A DNA stretch of 64,000 nucleotides from Diaporthe sp. PMI_573 (taxonomy: Eukaryota > Ascomycota > Sordariomycetes > Diaporthales > Diaporthaceae): assembly GCA_021399435.1 (NCBI GenBank), contig JAJTUP010000036.1:62001-126000 (forward strand). The letters are read 5' to 3'. Within the stretch, counting starts at the first letter, position 1, and every line of letters begins with the position of its first letter. Made by a program: the position numbers and the translations under genes. Shown in pieces: positions 42,260 to 52,734 of this stretch. The notes under the pieces are model-generated. The model was given only the letters and a program-made list of their open reading frames with translations. It was not told the origin of the DNA and ran no database searches.

Positions 42260-44460
42260 TCAATCTTCTGCCTCAAAACTCTCTGCCCCTAGCTGGTCGT
42301 TCACAATCCAGCCCATCTTCGGATCGTCCACGTCGTCCTCGGTGTTCTCGTTCCACGAGTGCACCGACACCGAGCCGTAGCTCCTATCGAACCCACCCCA
42401 CGAGGACGCTGCCGCGTGGCCATGTCAGCCTTTGGCTCATTGCCTCCCTCAACGGTAAACTGTGCTGCGGGTTGAGGAACATGATCGACTTACCGGCAAT
42501 GATGGGCGCGTTGGGGTGCCAGTACGGCTCGCGGATACAGGCGCTCTCCCCGTCGACGCCGCCGTGCCTCAGGGTCGATCGACGCGTCGCCTTGGCCACG
42601 TCGATGGTGGACCTGAGCGTCGCGTCCATGTTCCACACGTAGACCTTGCCGTCCTGGCTGCCGCTGTAGACGTACCGCGAGTCGGTGCTCCCCGCCGGGC
42701 TGAAGTGGCAGCGGATGAGCGTGGCCCGCACCTTGTGCCCGCGGAAGGTCACTACGCTGTTGTCGTCCGGGTGCTGGAACCACTCGTCCAGGTCGTAGTC
42801 CTCCATCCGATAGTCGAAGTCCGTCTGCCGCGTGTGCTGCCGCGGGTTGAGGCCCCGGTACCGCTCCGTCGACATGGCCATCCTCAGGTCCCACAGCTTC
42901 ATGGTCTGGTCCTTGCCGTTGGAGAGGATGTAACGACCATCGCCCTTGCTGTCGATGTACGTAAGGCCTTCGATATGCCCGACGAAGGCGCCCGCCTCTC
43001 TCCCGTCCCCCATCGACCGCCGGTCCCAAACCTTGATGACCTGGTCGTCCGAGCCCGAGTAAATAATGTGCGGGTCCTTTGGGTCTGCGAAGCACACGGC
43101 GTTGACGTCGTCCTCATGGGCCTGGATGTCGTGCAGCACGCGCCGGGACTCGATGTCGTAGACGATGAGGCCTGAGACGTTGTTACCCGCGATGAGCTCC
43201 CGCCCGTCGCCCGAGAACCGGATCGACCAGATGGCGAAGTGTCCCCGTGGCCTCCATCTTCCCCGTCCAATTTCCCTCGCGGCGCCGCCCAGGTCGAGCG
43301 AGTAGGGATCGCCCTTGTCGTTTGGATCCGTGGGCGCGAAGCACACATGGCTCTGCAGAGATGTGTAGGCTAGCCATTTGTTGTCTGGTGACAGGTGTGC
43401 GTCCGTGAGTGTCCATTGGCCCCAGGGGAAATTGACCGTCTTGTAATGCCGCCAGTTGTACGGGTTGCTCGTGTCATACATGCGCACTTTGAAATCCTTT
43501 ACACAAGCGTAGAACAAGTTGCCGTCCTCGCTGAACTGCCCGCAATACACGGGAGCATTGTACTGGATGATCATGTCAGCTTCTGAGGTGGGGATCATCT
43601 CCTGAGCCGTGGCGGCCTGGTCGATCTGGGGGTTCCCGACACCGAGTTCCCGGTCGAGGATGCGGCGGGCGAGTTTCTTCCTGTGCCGGACGGCAGTCCT
43701 TTCTGTCGAGCCGAATTCGCCCGAGTTCATCAGCTCGGTACCCTTGTCGCTGGGGACCTTGGGAAAGCGGTTAGGGTCTGGGGGCGGCCGCCTCCGACGG
43801 GGGAGCGGCCAGTCCTCGATGACTTCATTGAAGAGCACGTGGCCGAGGTCTCGGCTGTGGAAGAGGGCCATAAGTTGCTGCGCTGAGAGAGGAGGCGCCC
43901 CTATGCGTCCTATTGATGGAGGTCAGCCTTCAAGTAGCCAAGGATTCGCGAAAGTCGTGATTAGCTGAAGTGCTCAGATGAGACGATCGGGATCTGGCAG
44001 AGCATTTTCAGCTTTCTTGTTTCAGTAATACCCACCCAATAGATTTCCGATAGAGATGGTCACTGGCAGTCTCTCTCTTTGCGTGCCCTCGTCGCCGCCT
44101 TCCCCATTGTCTTCTGGTCCTCCGTAGACTATCTCGACGGTGTAGCCGGTCTCGGCATCTGCGCGTGTGAATACGATCAGTTGGGCCAAGTGAATCAGCA
44201 CACAGACTAAGCGGCGACCACTAACCGTGAAATGCATCTTCGTTATCCTCATCCTCGTCCTCGTCCTCGTCGTCCTCGTCTTCATGATTAGAGTCGTTCT
44301 CGTCGGCGTCTTGATCATCCTCTGTGACCTCTGTTGCCGGCTCGAAAACGTCATCGTCGCTGTCGGACGACTCGTGAGGTTGAGCTCCCAAGGACTGCTG
44401 CAGGCTCTCACCGAACCCGTTCTCGTCCGAGTCGTCCTCGTGGGGATACCTGTAGCTCAT
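42260..44460 (-). CDS. DCAF11/WDR23-like WD40 protein
   Basis: This is a WD40 beta-propeller of the DCAF11/WDR23 family, a substrate receptor of CUL4-DDB1 ubiquitin ligases; plant LEC14B is related. Four exons (44460-44226, 44158-44036, 43909-42494, 42408-42260) give 640 aa. The N-terminus is very acidic (DEDDEDEDEDEDNED). GRIGAPPLSAQQLMALFHSR is a family block. The repeats include VCFADPKDPHIIYSGSDDQV followed by IKVWDRRS (a DWD-box-like WDRR, expected for DDB1 contact) and MKLWDLRMAM, where a WDLR also fits. The final exon adds SSWGGFDRSYGSVSVHSW. Substrates are unknown; in animals WDR23 targets Nrf2/SKN-1, which fungi lack. Confidence 0.9.
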
Positions 44461-45845
44461 TTTGGCCAGCAATAGCGATACGTCCCCAGGCCAGAGAAGG
44501 CGTGATGGTGTCGTTCGGTTGGTCCGGCGGTGGCTTATATGATAACGGTCAGCTCCGGAGCTCTTATCGCCACCCAAACGGGTCTCGGAAAGACACTTGA
44601 GCACTGTATTGTAAGGCCCACTGCGGGGTAGTGACAGTCAGCCAGACAATGATTTATGATCACTTTAAAAGCAGGGTCGACTACGCAAACGCGGTCTGTA
44701 GCGTGCTATGGTGTGAAGGGGCAAGTAAGAATACGCGGTGGACGGCACACGTATTCTCTACCAAAGTTTCAGGGTCGTTGACGACATTGTGGGATGACAG
44801 CATGAAGCTTGAGGTGGAGAACCTGACGTCGGATTTAACCCCGGATTTTACGGGCTGGGGTCGAGATTCTACGGTGTAAACGATACCCAGGTGCGGAGAG
44901 TGGTTAGTTCATCACCGAAGGACTTCCCCTTCGCTGACGCTCGTCTTTCTCGGAAGCCATGTCAGTGGACCGGGCAAAGACTTGAGCGAGAAGTGCTAAG
45001 CGGTTGCGTCGGATTTCAGCACTGAGCTGCCGAGGTGAATAGTGTGCGAGGTTGAAGGCCGATTCACACCGTTCGAGGCTCAACTTCTTGACACCGGCCA
45101 CAGCTGGAATGACTCAAATCGCCTATTCAACAGTCGGAAATTGGTGCAGATCTGATGTTCTGAGATCTCATCTCGCCTCGAACTCTAAAAATTGACTGAC
45201 ACAAGTCTCGAAGACAGAGAGAAGGTCGCCAGTCAGGTGGGGGCTTCCCCAAGCCCTACGTCTCTTTGTCGCCCTGCAGCAGTCTTTGGGCACCTTCATG
45301 ACGAAAGCCTGTGCAACCCAGAAACTTGGGATGTCATCTTGTTATTGCTGTAACTCAGCCTCCCTCGGTCACCTGTAGCGACCCCCGTGTTCGCCCGGGA
45401 TCGACAAGACAGCACGAGTAATTAGCTTTTGGGGAACCTTGCTGAGCCCCAGCCCAGACTCTTGGGGACGAACCGTTTCGCTCCGCGTTTCTCGTCCACC
45501 CTTCGTCCGCGCGGCCAAGATGGCCCAAACTCCAGGTCCATCTCTCATTCGGCCTGGAGTGCCTAGCAATCTGTTATGATAATGTCCAAGCCCCCATGGT
45601 TATATCGCGATAGCAGGGAAATGGTACGAGTGTGCTTGCAACCAGCCGATCGCTAGTCTCCACGACCCGTGCTTGGCTGTGGAGTCTATTTTTGACGGCA
45701 TCTGGGGGAGCGCACATTAAAAGTCTTGGTCATGTTTCTCTTTCTTATAACTGAGTCCCTTGTCTCCTTCTGAAGTGGCCTGGATCGCGTTTATGCTACT
45801 CTGAGAACACAATCTGCCAAGAGTTCAATGCATTGAGAGCCCATC
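44461..45845. other. 1.4-kb gene-free stretch
   Basis: This is a divergent region between the DCAF11-like and the single-pass membrane protein genes. Open frames are short and unrecognised. No repeat of note. Confidence 0.45.
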
Positions 45846-46880
45846 ATGCCGGAACATGGATTGGACATCGTGGCACTCATCCTTCTACTGGCGGAGGAGA
45901 CCGGGGCCGTGAGTATTACAAGAAAGTTGGAATTGAGACAGGACGACGACGGCATCGATACGCCAGACGACGATGACGACGTGGTAGCAGCTCCGGCTCC
46001 AGCTCCTACAACTACGGACCCAGCAACAGCGACCACATCCGCAACCTCAACAAGCACCGCAAGTCCGGCTCGAACATTAGACACTGGATCCAAAGCGGGG
46101 ATTGCTATTGGTGTCATTGTGTTTGTGATCTTCCTCGGAGGTGTCGTTTTTATGTACTGGAGACATCGGCGGCACCGGAGATGGCAGAGGCGGGACAAGA
46201 ACAACAACAACAACAACAATGATAACGGCCAATACCCTAACCAGCCTCAAATGGCGATGGCTGCGCACAACCAGCCACGCAAATCATTCAGCGACTCCTC
46301 ACCGCCGCTTGGCTCGGTTTCACCACCGTCGACAAACCCCAACGCCGGCCGGCCGTGGTTTGACAATGGGCACGGGAGCTCGGAGCTGCCCAGCCGCGAG
46401 GCCAGGGAAGGAGACGGGGCCTCGGGCTGGGTGTATGAGAAGGCGGAGCTGAGTGCTCCGGAAGCGGGCGGGCCACAAGCCCCGGGGCAGCTTCATCCTC
46501 ATCAACAGTACCACCAGTATTCGAACTCGGCAGAACTCCCCGTTGCGGGAAATCAGATCCACGAGATCCCGGAGGCCAGCGCATGTTCATACGCACCTGT
46601 GGAGCTGCCCGCTCCCGTGCCGGACCAGAGCGCCAGGTACAGCGGGTTCACTGGGTTCAGCGGCGGTGAAGGGGAGGATGTTGGTAGGAACGTCAGCACG
46701 AGGACGAGCGACACGGGCGGGTCGGGAAGGAGGGAGAGCCTAGCGCCGACGTTTACAGTGTCTTCACCTGCGACCACAGTTGCGGAGACTGTCTCTGATT
46801 CTGGTTATGGGAATCACGTCGGACAGGTGTCGCCAGCTTCACCATACTCAAGGAGTGCGGCTGGTGGCAATACGATGTAG
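45846..46880 (+). CDS. single-pass membrane protein with Thr/Ala-rich stalk
   Basis: I do not recognise a named family; the layout is like the many fungal one-helix surface proteins. One exon gives 344 aa. After a short N-terminus comes a poly-Asp run (DDDDD), then a Thr/Ser/Pro/Ala stalk (about 48-78) suited to O-mannosylation, a transmembrane helix (about 84-105, GIAIGVIVFVIFLGGVVFMY), a strongly basic stop-transfer (RHRRHRRWQRR) and poly-Asn. The cytosolic tail is Pro/Ser/Gly-rich and disordered. Residues 7-16 (DIVALILLLA) are hydrophobic but weak as a signal peptide, so either this is a reverse signal-anchor or an upstream exon carries the true signal. Confidence 0.75.
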   Translation: MPEHGLDIVALILLLAEETGAVSITRKLELRQDDDGIDTPDDDDDVVAAPAPAPTTTDPATATTSATSTSTASPARTLDTGSKAGIAIGVIVFVIFLGGVVFMYWRHRRHRRWQRRDKNNNNNNNDNGQYPNQPQMAMAAHNQPRKSFSDSSPPLGSVSPPSTNPNAGRPWFDNGHGSSELPSREAREGDGASGWVYEKAELSAPEAGGPQAPGQLHPHQQYHQYSNSAELPVAGNQIHEIPEASACSYAPVELPAPVPDQSARYSGFTGFSGGEGEDVGRNVSTRTSDTGGSGRRESLAPTFTVSSPATTVAETVSDSGYGNHVGQVSPASPYSRSAAGGNTM

Positions 46881-47352
46881 ACGAGTTATGAGATATGAAC
46901 CTTGACGTTTCCTCTGGTGCAAACCACAGCAGGTTGAGCAGAGATTGTGCAAGGCCGACGAAGATGTGAATTCGGACCCAGGTCAATTTCATTTCGCTAT
47001 CAACTCTATACTTATTGTACCACTCGTCAGTCAGTCCACAGGTAGATTTTGTAAGTGAGGTTGAGACGTCGAAGGCTTTCCGTATACCGCAAACTTGGTC
47101 TGCATATAAACCAAGGTGAATGCCAAAATTGTCAAAACTGACATGCTGAATCTCGTGCAACGGCCTAGGCAGTCATAATCACGTTTCGCAGCGTGGAAAT
47201 CAGAATTACACTGTGCCCACGTTGTCTGACATGAAAAGGCCATAGGCCTTTGCGGTCGTGTGGGAGGAGACGAATAGTACAGGTCGTATAGGTATTATCA
47301 TGCCGGCATGGCCAGAATGGTCGCCAGCGACAGACACAGCAGAGTGAGTCCC
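46881..47352. other. convergent spacer
   Basis: Nothing recognised. It holds the 3' ends of the single-pass membrane protein gene and the DUF7704-like gene. Confidence 0.4.
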
Positions 47353-47942
47353 TCACTGGGTCTTCTTGACACTCGAGGCAGGAGCATCCGGAGCATCCGG
47401 GCCAAAGAAACCTAGGAGATACGCCGTCCGCGTCAAGCACAGAAAGGCCTCGAATCCATCAGCAAGCCAGGCCTCTAGTTCCTCAAGGAGGACACCACTT
47501 ACCGTAACACCTACATTCCCCCAAGTCATACTGTTCCACGACGCGACATCCACGAACCTCTCAAACCCCAGGCCAACGTAGCACACCGCAATATGCCCCA
47601 CGTCGGCGACCAATAGCGCAATCAGGTAGTTGCGCACGACCTTGAGTTCAGTCGTCGTGTACAGCACGGCGACAGCAGCGAGGAACAGCAGACCGTAGCA
47701 GTTTCCGAGCTGGAGCGCCACAAGGCGGGAGTTGTCGTCCACGGTGAGACTTGGCGTCGAGGTCTGCTCTTTAACGAACCAGGACGGGTCTACGGTCGCT
47801 CCGGTCCAGCCGGCGATGCTGGGATGGATGTTAGTTCTCTATATTTTGGAAAGATTGCATAACAGTGTTCCTTGGCTCACAGGCTGAGAGGCTCGAAGAT
47901 GGTGAAAATGAAGCGAGGAAAGGCAGGAAGGCGCGACGCCAT
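47353..47942 (-). CDS. DUF7704-like four-helix membrane protein
   Basis: This is a small integral membrane protein of unknown role, common in ascomycetes. Three exons (47942-47881, 47818-47503, 47448-47353) give 157 aa. The N-terminus MASRLPAFPRFIFTIFEPLS followed by LIAGW and DPSWFVKEQ is the family start. Three more hydrophobic helices follow: ALQLGNCYGLLFLAAVAVLY, YLIALLVADVGHIAVCYVGL, and the last one, which runs through the intron junction (VGVTAFLCLTRTAYLLGFFG). The proposed last intron (47449-47502) is 54 nt and has no stop in frame, so a retained form of 175 aa would insert 18 charged residues into the fourth helix; splicing fits the family better. Confidence 0.8.
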
Positions 47943-48942
47943 TATTGCTGCTAGTAGCGACACAACGCTTAGTTATCGTGTGCCTCTGCCGGTGAGTAAA
48001 GCACAATCCTGATTCTGAACTTCTCCGATATTCCGAAGAGGTCGATTGTGAGATAATATGAAGTCAATAGTAACTGAGACCGCCCTCGGAAGAAATGTCA
48101 AATAAAGGCTTTTTGCGTCTCAAAGGGCTTGGTCAATGGGCCGGACGGACGTTAGTTAGTGATGGACGTCGCCAGTCGACCATCGGCACCAAAGTTCAGC
48201 ATTTAGGTACCTAGGTGGTGATAGTGGCGCCTCCCCCGCCTGGCTCGCCTGGAAGCCCAGAAATTGGGCATGATCTTAGCAGACACCGGGTAGTGGGTCT
48301 GTATCAATAACAGTCAATAACGGCACACTTAGTTCAGCCTCGGGTGGCCTGTCAATGTCCGTACAGACTATGCTATGCACCTTGGTACATACGAGGTCGG
48401 GACGACAAACCGGCCGTGTCGCTACGAGTACCCCTGCAGCAAAAGGCAACCTCACTCTCTGAGAATACCTCCTTCTGAGAACAGCATCAGTCCAGTGTAA
48501 TGACGGCTTCTCTGTTGGAGGCAATTTCCCAAGCCCAACCTCCCGCACAAGGACAAGATTGTGTTATGCGATGATCCTTGTACGACACCGATGGGTCTAC
48601 GGATTGAGTCTGACCCCTCGGCCCAAAGGCAAATTGGATGGGACTCGACCCTCGTGCCCGGCTCAGTCAAGGCTCCTCCCGCGATGAAGCCGCCCCCCGT
48701 TGCATTGCACGATTGTTTGCAGGGCCAGCCAATGTTGATTTTCGCAGGAAGCCTTTGACTTTCCGGGTAATGGACCCCGCGTCTGCTACTTCCAACCGCA
48801 CGCCAACTTCGAGGTAGGGTGTCCTTCGAACAGGACTTGGGCCCCCTTTCCATGGCTGCGAAGTATCGACTCCACGACCGCACTCTCGATCCTCTGGGTT
48901 CCTCACAGCGGGCCTTGCCCCCTGTTCCTGTGGGATGTCACG
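47943..48942. promoter_or_regulatory. 1-kb divergent region
   Basis: This lies between the DUF7704-like gene and the Tay1/Teb1-like gene. No gene or repeat is seen; the last 250 bp form the leader of the latter. Confidence 0.4.
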
Positions 48943-50643
48943 ATGGCGACAATTGAACCGCGCTTGATGCACTTGCTGAATGATTCGAACTCTCCCGAGA
49001 CCTCGAACTACCCCCCGCCCGATCTTCCTCCAATACAGAGCTTCAGCAGCTTTGCCAAGTCCTCGAATTTCTCACTGCCGCCACTAGAGCCCGATGCGAG
49101 TCAACATGCGAGGAATGACAAGTCCACGTCCAGAGCACCTCAGCACATACCGCCGCTGGCCTCCATCACAGAGGAATACAATGGACGCTATCCTGAAGGC
49201 GGAGGGCTCCGGCACACGGGCGGAGGCATCTCTCTGCGCATGCTCTACGACAATCCCGATGTCAACGACTCCCAGCTTTCCCTGAGCCATATCCTCGACG
49301 AGGCGCCCGAGTCGTCGCTCTCGACCGAGGATGCGACTAACAAGAAGCGCCAGAGGGCCGTTACTATCAAGGACGATATCATGCACCTGCCGCAGCCATT
49401 GAAGAAGCAGAAGTCTGCCCAGAACATCGTCCCACCGATCATCAATGGCTTGTACGAACCCCCACCCAACGCGGCCGTCTTCCCTCCGATCGCGCTCGAG
49501 GATAATGAGAACCCCTCGAATATACACACGTTGAAAGACTTTACCACCAATGTGATGCCTAATGTAGAGCAGGATGCAAATGAAAAGGCAGCGCCGCCAC
49601 CGCAATTGGATCAGATTGCGACGCCAGAGGCGGATAAGGGCCTGGCCAAGGTGAAGAGGAAGGCTGCGAAACCGCGGAGGAAATGGTCAGAGGAAGAGAC
49701 CAGGGATCTCCTGCTCGGCGTGAACAAGTACGGAGTCGGAAAATGGACGAGCATCCTGGACGATCCTGTGTACAACTTCAACGGACGGACAGCCGGCGAC
49801 CTGAAAGATCGGTTCCGCACATGCTGCCCCGATGAGCTGCGCGTCTCGCACAGCAAGAGCAAGGAGAGTCTCAACCAGGAGGCCTCCGCTGGCGCTCCTC
49901 CCGCCGAGCCGAAGCTGAAAAGCAAGACGAAGACGGCGCTGCTGCTGGAGGACATACTTGCAGATCCTGATGAGCTGCAGTCGTCCTGGGAGAAGGAGGC
50001 CGACCAAGGTGCATCATCGAGCCAGGCACAATCAGCCCAGCAAGACTCGGACTCGACGACGAAACCGAAGAAGAGCCGAGCACACCGCAAGAAACTGGAG
50101 GACCTCCAGAAGATGGGCATTCATGGCCCCTTCAAGAAATCGCACCGTCGAGAGAGACGGCCATTTACACAGCAAGACGACGATCAGATCCTCGACGGGC
50201 TTCAACTCTACGGGCCGGCCTGGACCAAGATCCAGCGCGACCCGAGGTTCGACCTGTCCAGCAGACAGCCCACGGATCTCAGGGATCGAGTGCGCAACAA
50301 GTATCCTGATACGTACAAGCAGATTGAGGAACGGCAGATCCAGGCCAAAGAAACTGCACCAACGCCGTCCAAGGCGAGGAGTAATCTCATGGAACCTTGC
50401 GTGAACACGAGGGTCAATGAGAACTCGTTGATGACCCTGGAACCACACCTGAACAGGTCCGGGTCCAGGGAGGACATGATGGTTCACAAGTGGTCTGGGA
50501 CGGCCACGCTACCCCCGCAAAGCTCGACAGCGACCAACAACCCCAATGAGTTGCCTGGACTGGACTTGTACGCAAGGGACCCAACACTTGACGGAGATGG
50601 GCCTTTAGTCGCCATGGATATATCGAGGTTATTACTCGACTGA
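48943..50643 (+). CDS. TAY1: Tay1/Teb1-like double-Myb telobox protein
   Basis: This protein has two Myb domains of the telobox class, as in Yarrowia Tay1 (double-stranded telomere binding) and fission-yeast Teb1 (binds telomere-like sites in promoters, including histone genes). A single exon gives 566 aa. Myb1 spans about 244-298 (RRKWSEEETRDLLLGVNKYG, GKWTSILDD, then the telobox GDLKDRFRT). Myb2 spans about 405-458 (RRPFTQQDDDQILDGLQLYG, then TDLRDRVRNKYP). Compared with the VDLKDKWRT consensus, the second telobox is more diverged. The N-terminal 240 residues and the linker are disordered, with basic clusters (KKRQR, KRKAAKPRRK) for nuclear import. Family is firm; whether it caps telomeres or regulates transcription here is open. 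Confidence 0.9.
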   Translation: MATIEPRLMHLLNDSNSPETSNYPPPDLPPIQSFSSFAKSSNFSLPPLEPDASQHARNDKSTSRAPQHIPPLASITEEYNGRYPEGGGLRHTGGGISLRMLYDNPDVNDSQLSLSHILDEAPESSLSTEDATNKKRQRAVTIKDDIMHLPQPLKKQKSAQNIVPPIINGLYEPPPNAAVFPPIALEDNENPSNIHTLKDFTTNVMPNVEQDANEKAAPPPQLDQIATPEADKGLAKVKRKAAKPRRKWSEEETRDLLLGVNKYGVGKWTSILDDPVYNFNGRTAGDLKDRFRTCCPDELRVSHSKSKESLNQEASAGAPPAEPKLKSKTKTALLLEDILADPDELQSSWEKEADQGASSSQAQSAQQDSDSTTKPKKSRAHRKKLEDLQKMGIHGPFKKSHRRERRPFTQQDDDQILDGLQLYGPAWTKIQRDPRFDLSSRQPTDLRDRVRNKYPDTYKQIEERQIQAKETAPTPSKARSNLMEPCVNTRVNENSLMTLEPHLNRSGSREDMMVHKWSGTATLPPQSSTATNNPNELPGLDLYARDPTLDGDGPLVAMDISRLLLD

Positions 50644-51519
50644 AGCCGCATGAGCAGCAAGTTACAGGCCATCCTGTGGGATGGGCCGTGACCGCTCGAC
50701 GGGCTAACTCGACAATGTCGAGAACTGTCCTCCTTTACCTACTTCAGCCCCCTTTTCTACTTCTCTTTTATCTTGTTATTTCTTTGGACATTGCAATGGG
50801 AGTTCCGGCGTGGCGAGGGACCTGCCGTGGATTTTCTATAGGATCAGATATGGTGGAATTCTGTCGTTACAACGGAGCGTGTCATAACCAAATGCTGCGG
50901 TCGCAGGAGCCCCAGCACGGAGTAATTGGGAGGGGCTTTGGAGATAGTCCACAGGACGCTCGTGCAAAATTGTCAGTAGGTCTGTCATTCTAGAGTCTAG
51001 AGCAATCTTAGAACCCAGCGAAGCAATTTGACTGCCAAATCCTGCCCGCTCCCTCTTATACGCCAACAGCGCTTCTTCATGTCACCGGTATGTCATAGTC
51101 GATAGTACTCAGTCGAATGCAACAGCTCAACCATTTTCCGTCTTGCAATGGCGATTCCGAAAAGAGGTTACGACATTGATATATGAGGAGCACTTTTCAT
51201 GTCTGAGATGCTTTTAGTGATCTCGTAAATGGCGACCCCAAAGGCTTCCGACACGTCGCAGGCGAGCTTAACCTGAACCCCCCGGGGTGGCCTCGAAGGA
51301 GGGGGGGGAGGGGGAAAGGAGCACGGACCAGTTCTGTCACGTGGACCTTGCGCTAGAGCTCACTAGCGCAATTTGCGCCGCCCGAAACCCACAAGCTGCA
51401 AATTCTCGAGGGGGTGCAAAGCAACTTTTCATCGAGCTTGGTTTTCTGCGAACTTCTTCCTCCTGCCAGCCTGTGCAAGACGACCATATTCGACAGCCAG
51501 CCACCAACAGACCGCCAAA
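50644..51519. promoter_or_regulatory. spacer upstream of RPS4
   Basis: No gene recognised. The RPS4 promoter should lie in the last few hundred bases. A G-rich run sits at about 51299-51316. Confidence 0.45.
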
Positions 51520-52734
51520 ATGGGTAGAGGACGTAAGTCTTTGGAACATCTCGAATCTCCCCGATCTTGTCGATGTCGAAGCCCGCTTGATGGCCCGTGG
51601 AATGCTGCGGCTTGGTGCAATCGCACTGCATCGTTTGCCATCCTGTGAAATCGAGCGGGCTCCCGGCTTCGATGCCGATTTTTGCAACACGACGACGACG
51701 ATGCTGACTGCAACCGGATGAACAGCTAAGAAGCACCAGAAGCGCCTTAGTGCGCCCAAGCACTGGCTGTTGGACAAATTGTCCGGCACCTACGCCCCCA
51801 AGGCCTCTGCTGGTCCTCACAAGGCTCGCGACTGCCTGCCCCTCATCGTCTTCATCCGCAACCGCCTCAAGTACGCCCTCAATGGCCGCGAGGTCAAGTC
51901 GATCCTGATGCAGCGCCTGGTCAAGGTTGACAGCAAGGTCCGCACCGACTCGACCTACCCTGCCGGCTTCATGGACGTCATCAGCATCGAGAAGACCGGC
52001 GAGAACTTCCGCCTCGTCTACGACACCAAGGGTCGCTTCACGGTCCACCGCATCCAGGCCGAGGAGGCCGAGTACAAGCTCGGCAAGGTCAAGCGTGTCC
52101 AGCTGGGCCGTGGCGGTATCCCATTCTTGGTTACGCATGATGCGAGAACGTGAGTTCTTCCGACATCTGTCAGCCGTTGGACCAAGCTTTGGTTGAATCC
52201 TCCCACGTCGGCCCCCCACCCGTCGATGGAGGAGCGATTCTTGATCGGAGCGAGATCATCCGCGGCTGGTATGTTTCGAGATTCCCCATGATAGCTAACC
52301 TGCTCCGCCATAGCATCCGCTACCCTGACCCTCTCATCAAGGTCAACGACACTGTCAAGGTCAAGTAAGTCTACTCGCGCGTACAAACGCTTCAAACCAC
52401 GTCTCGGAATGACTGCTAACCCATACACCGCAGCCTGTCCACTGGCAAGATTGACGACTTTGTCAAGTTCGAGATTGGCAACCTGGCCATGGTCACTGGT
52501 GGTCGTAACATGGGTCGTGTTGGTGTCATCACCCACCGTGAGCGCCACGATGGTGGTTTCAACATTGTCCACGTGAAGGATGCCATTGACAACACCTTCG
52601 CTACCCGGGAGTCCAACGTCTTCGTCATTGGTGCTGAGAAGCCCTGGATCTCCCTGCCCAAGGGCAAGGGTGTCAAGCTTACCATCGCTGAGGAGCGTGA
52701 TCGCCGCCGTGCCAACGCCATCGCTGGTAACTAA
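51520..52734 (+). CDS. RPS4: 40S ribosomal protein S4 (eS4)
   Basis: This is a cytosolic small-subunit ribosomal protein. Four exons (51520-51532, 51726-52149, 52314-52364, 52434-52734) give 262 aa, one short of the human protein. The tiny first exon encodes MGRG plus one base. Conserved runs are [60 protein letters not shown] and [20 protein letters not shown] (KOW part). The S4, central and KOW domains are all intact. The 193-nt first intron right after the start is typical for ribosomal protein genes. Codon use is markedly biased to C-ending codons in exon 2, as expected for high expression. Confidence 0.97.
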
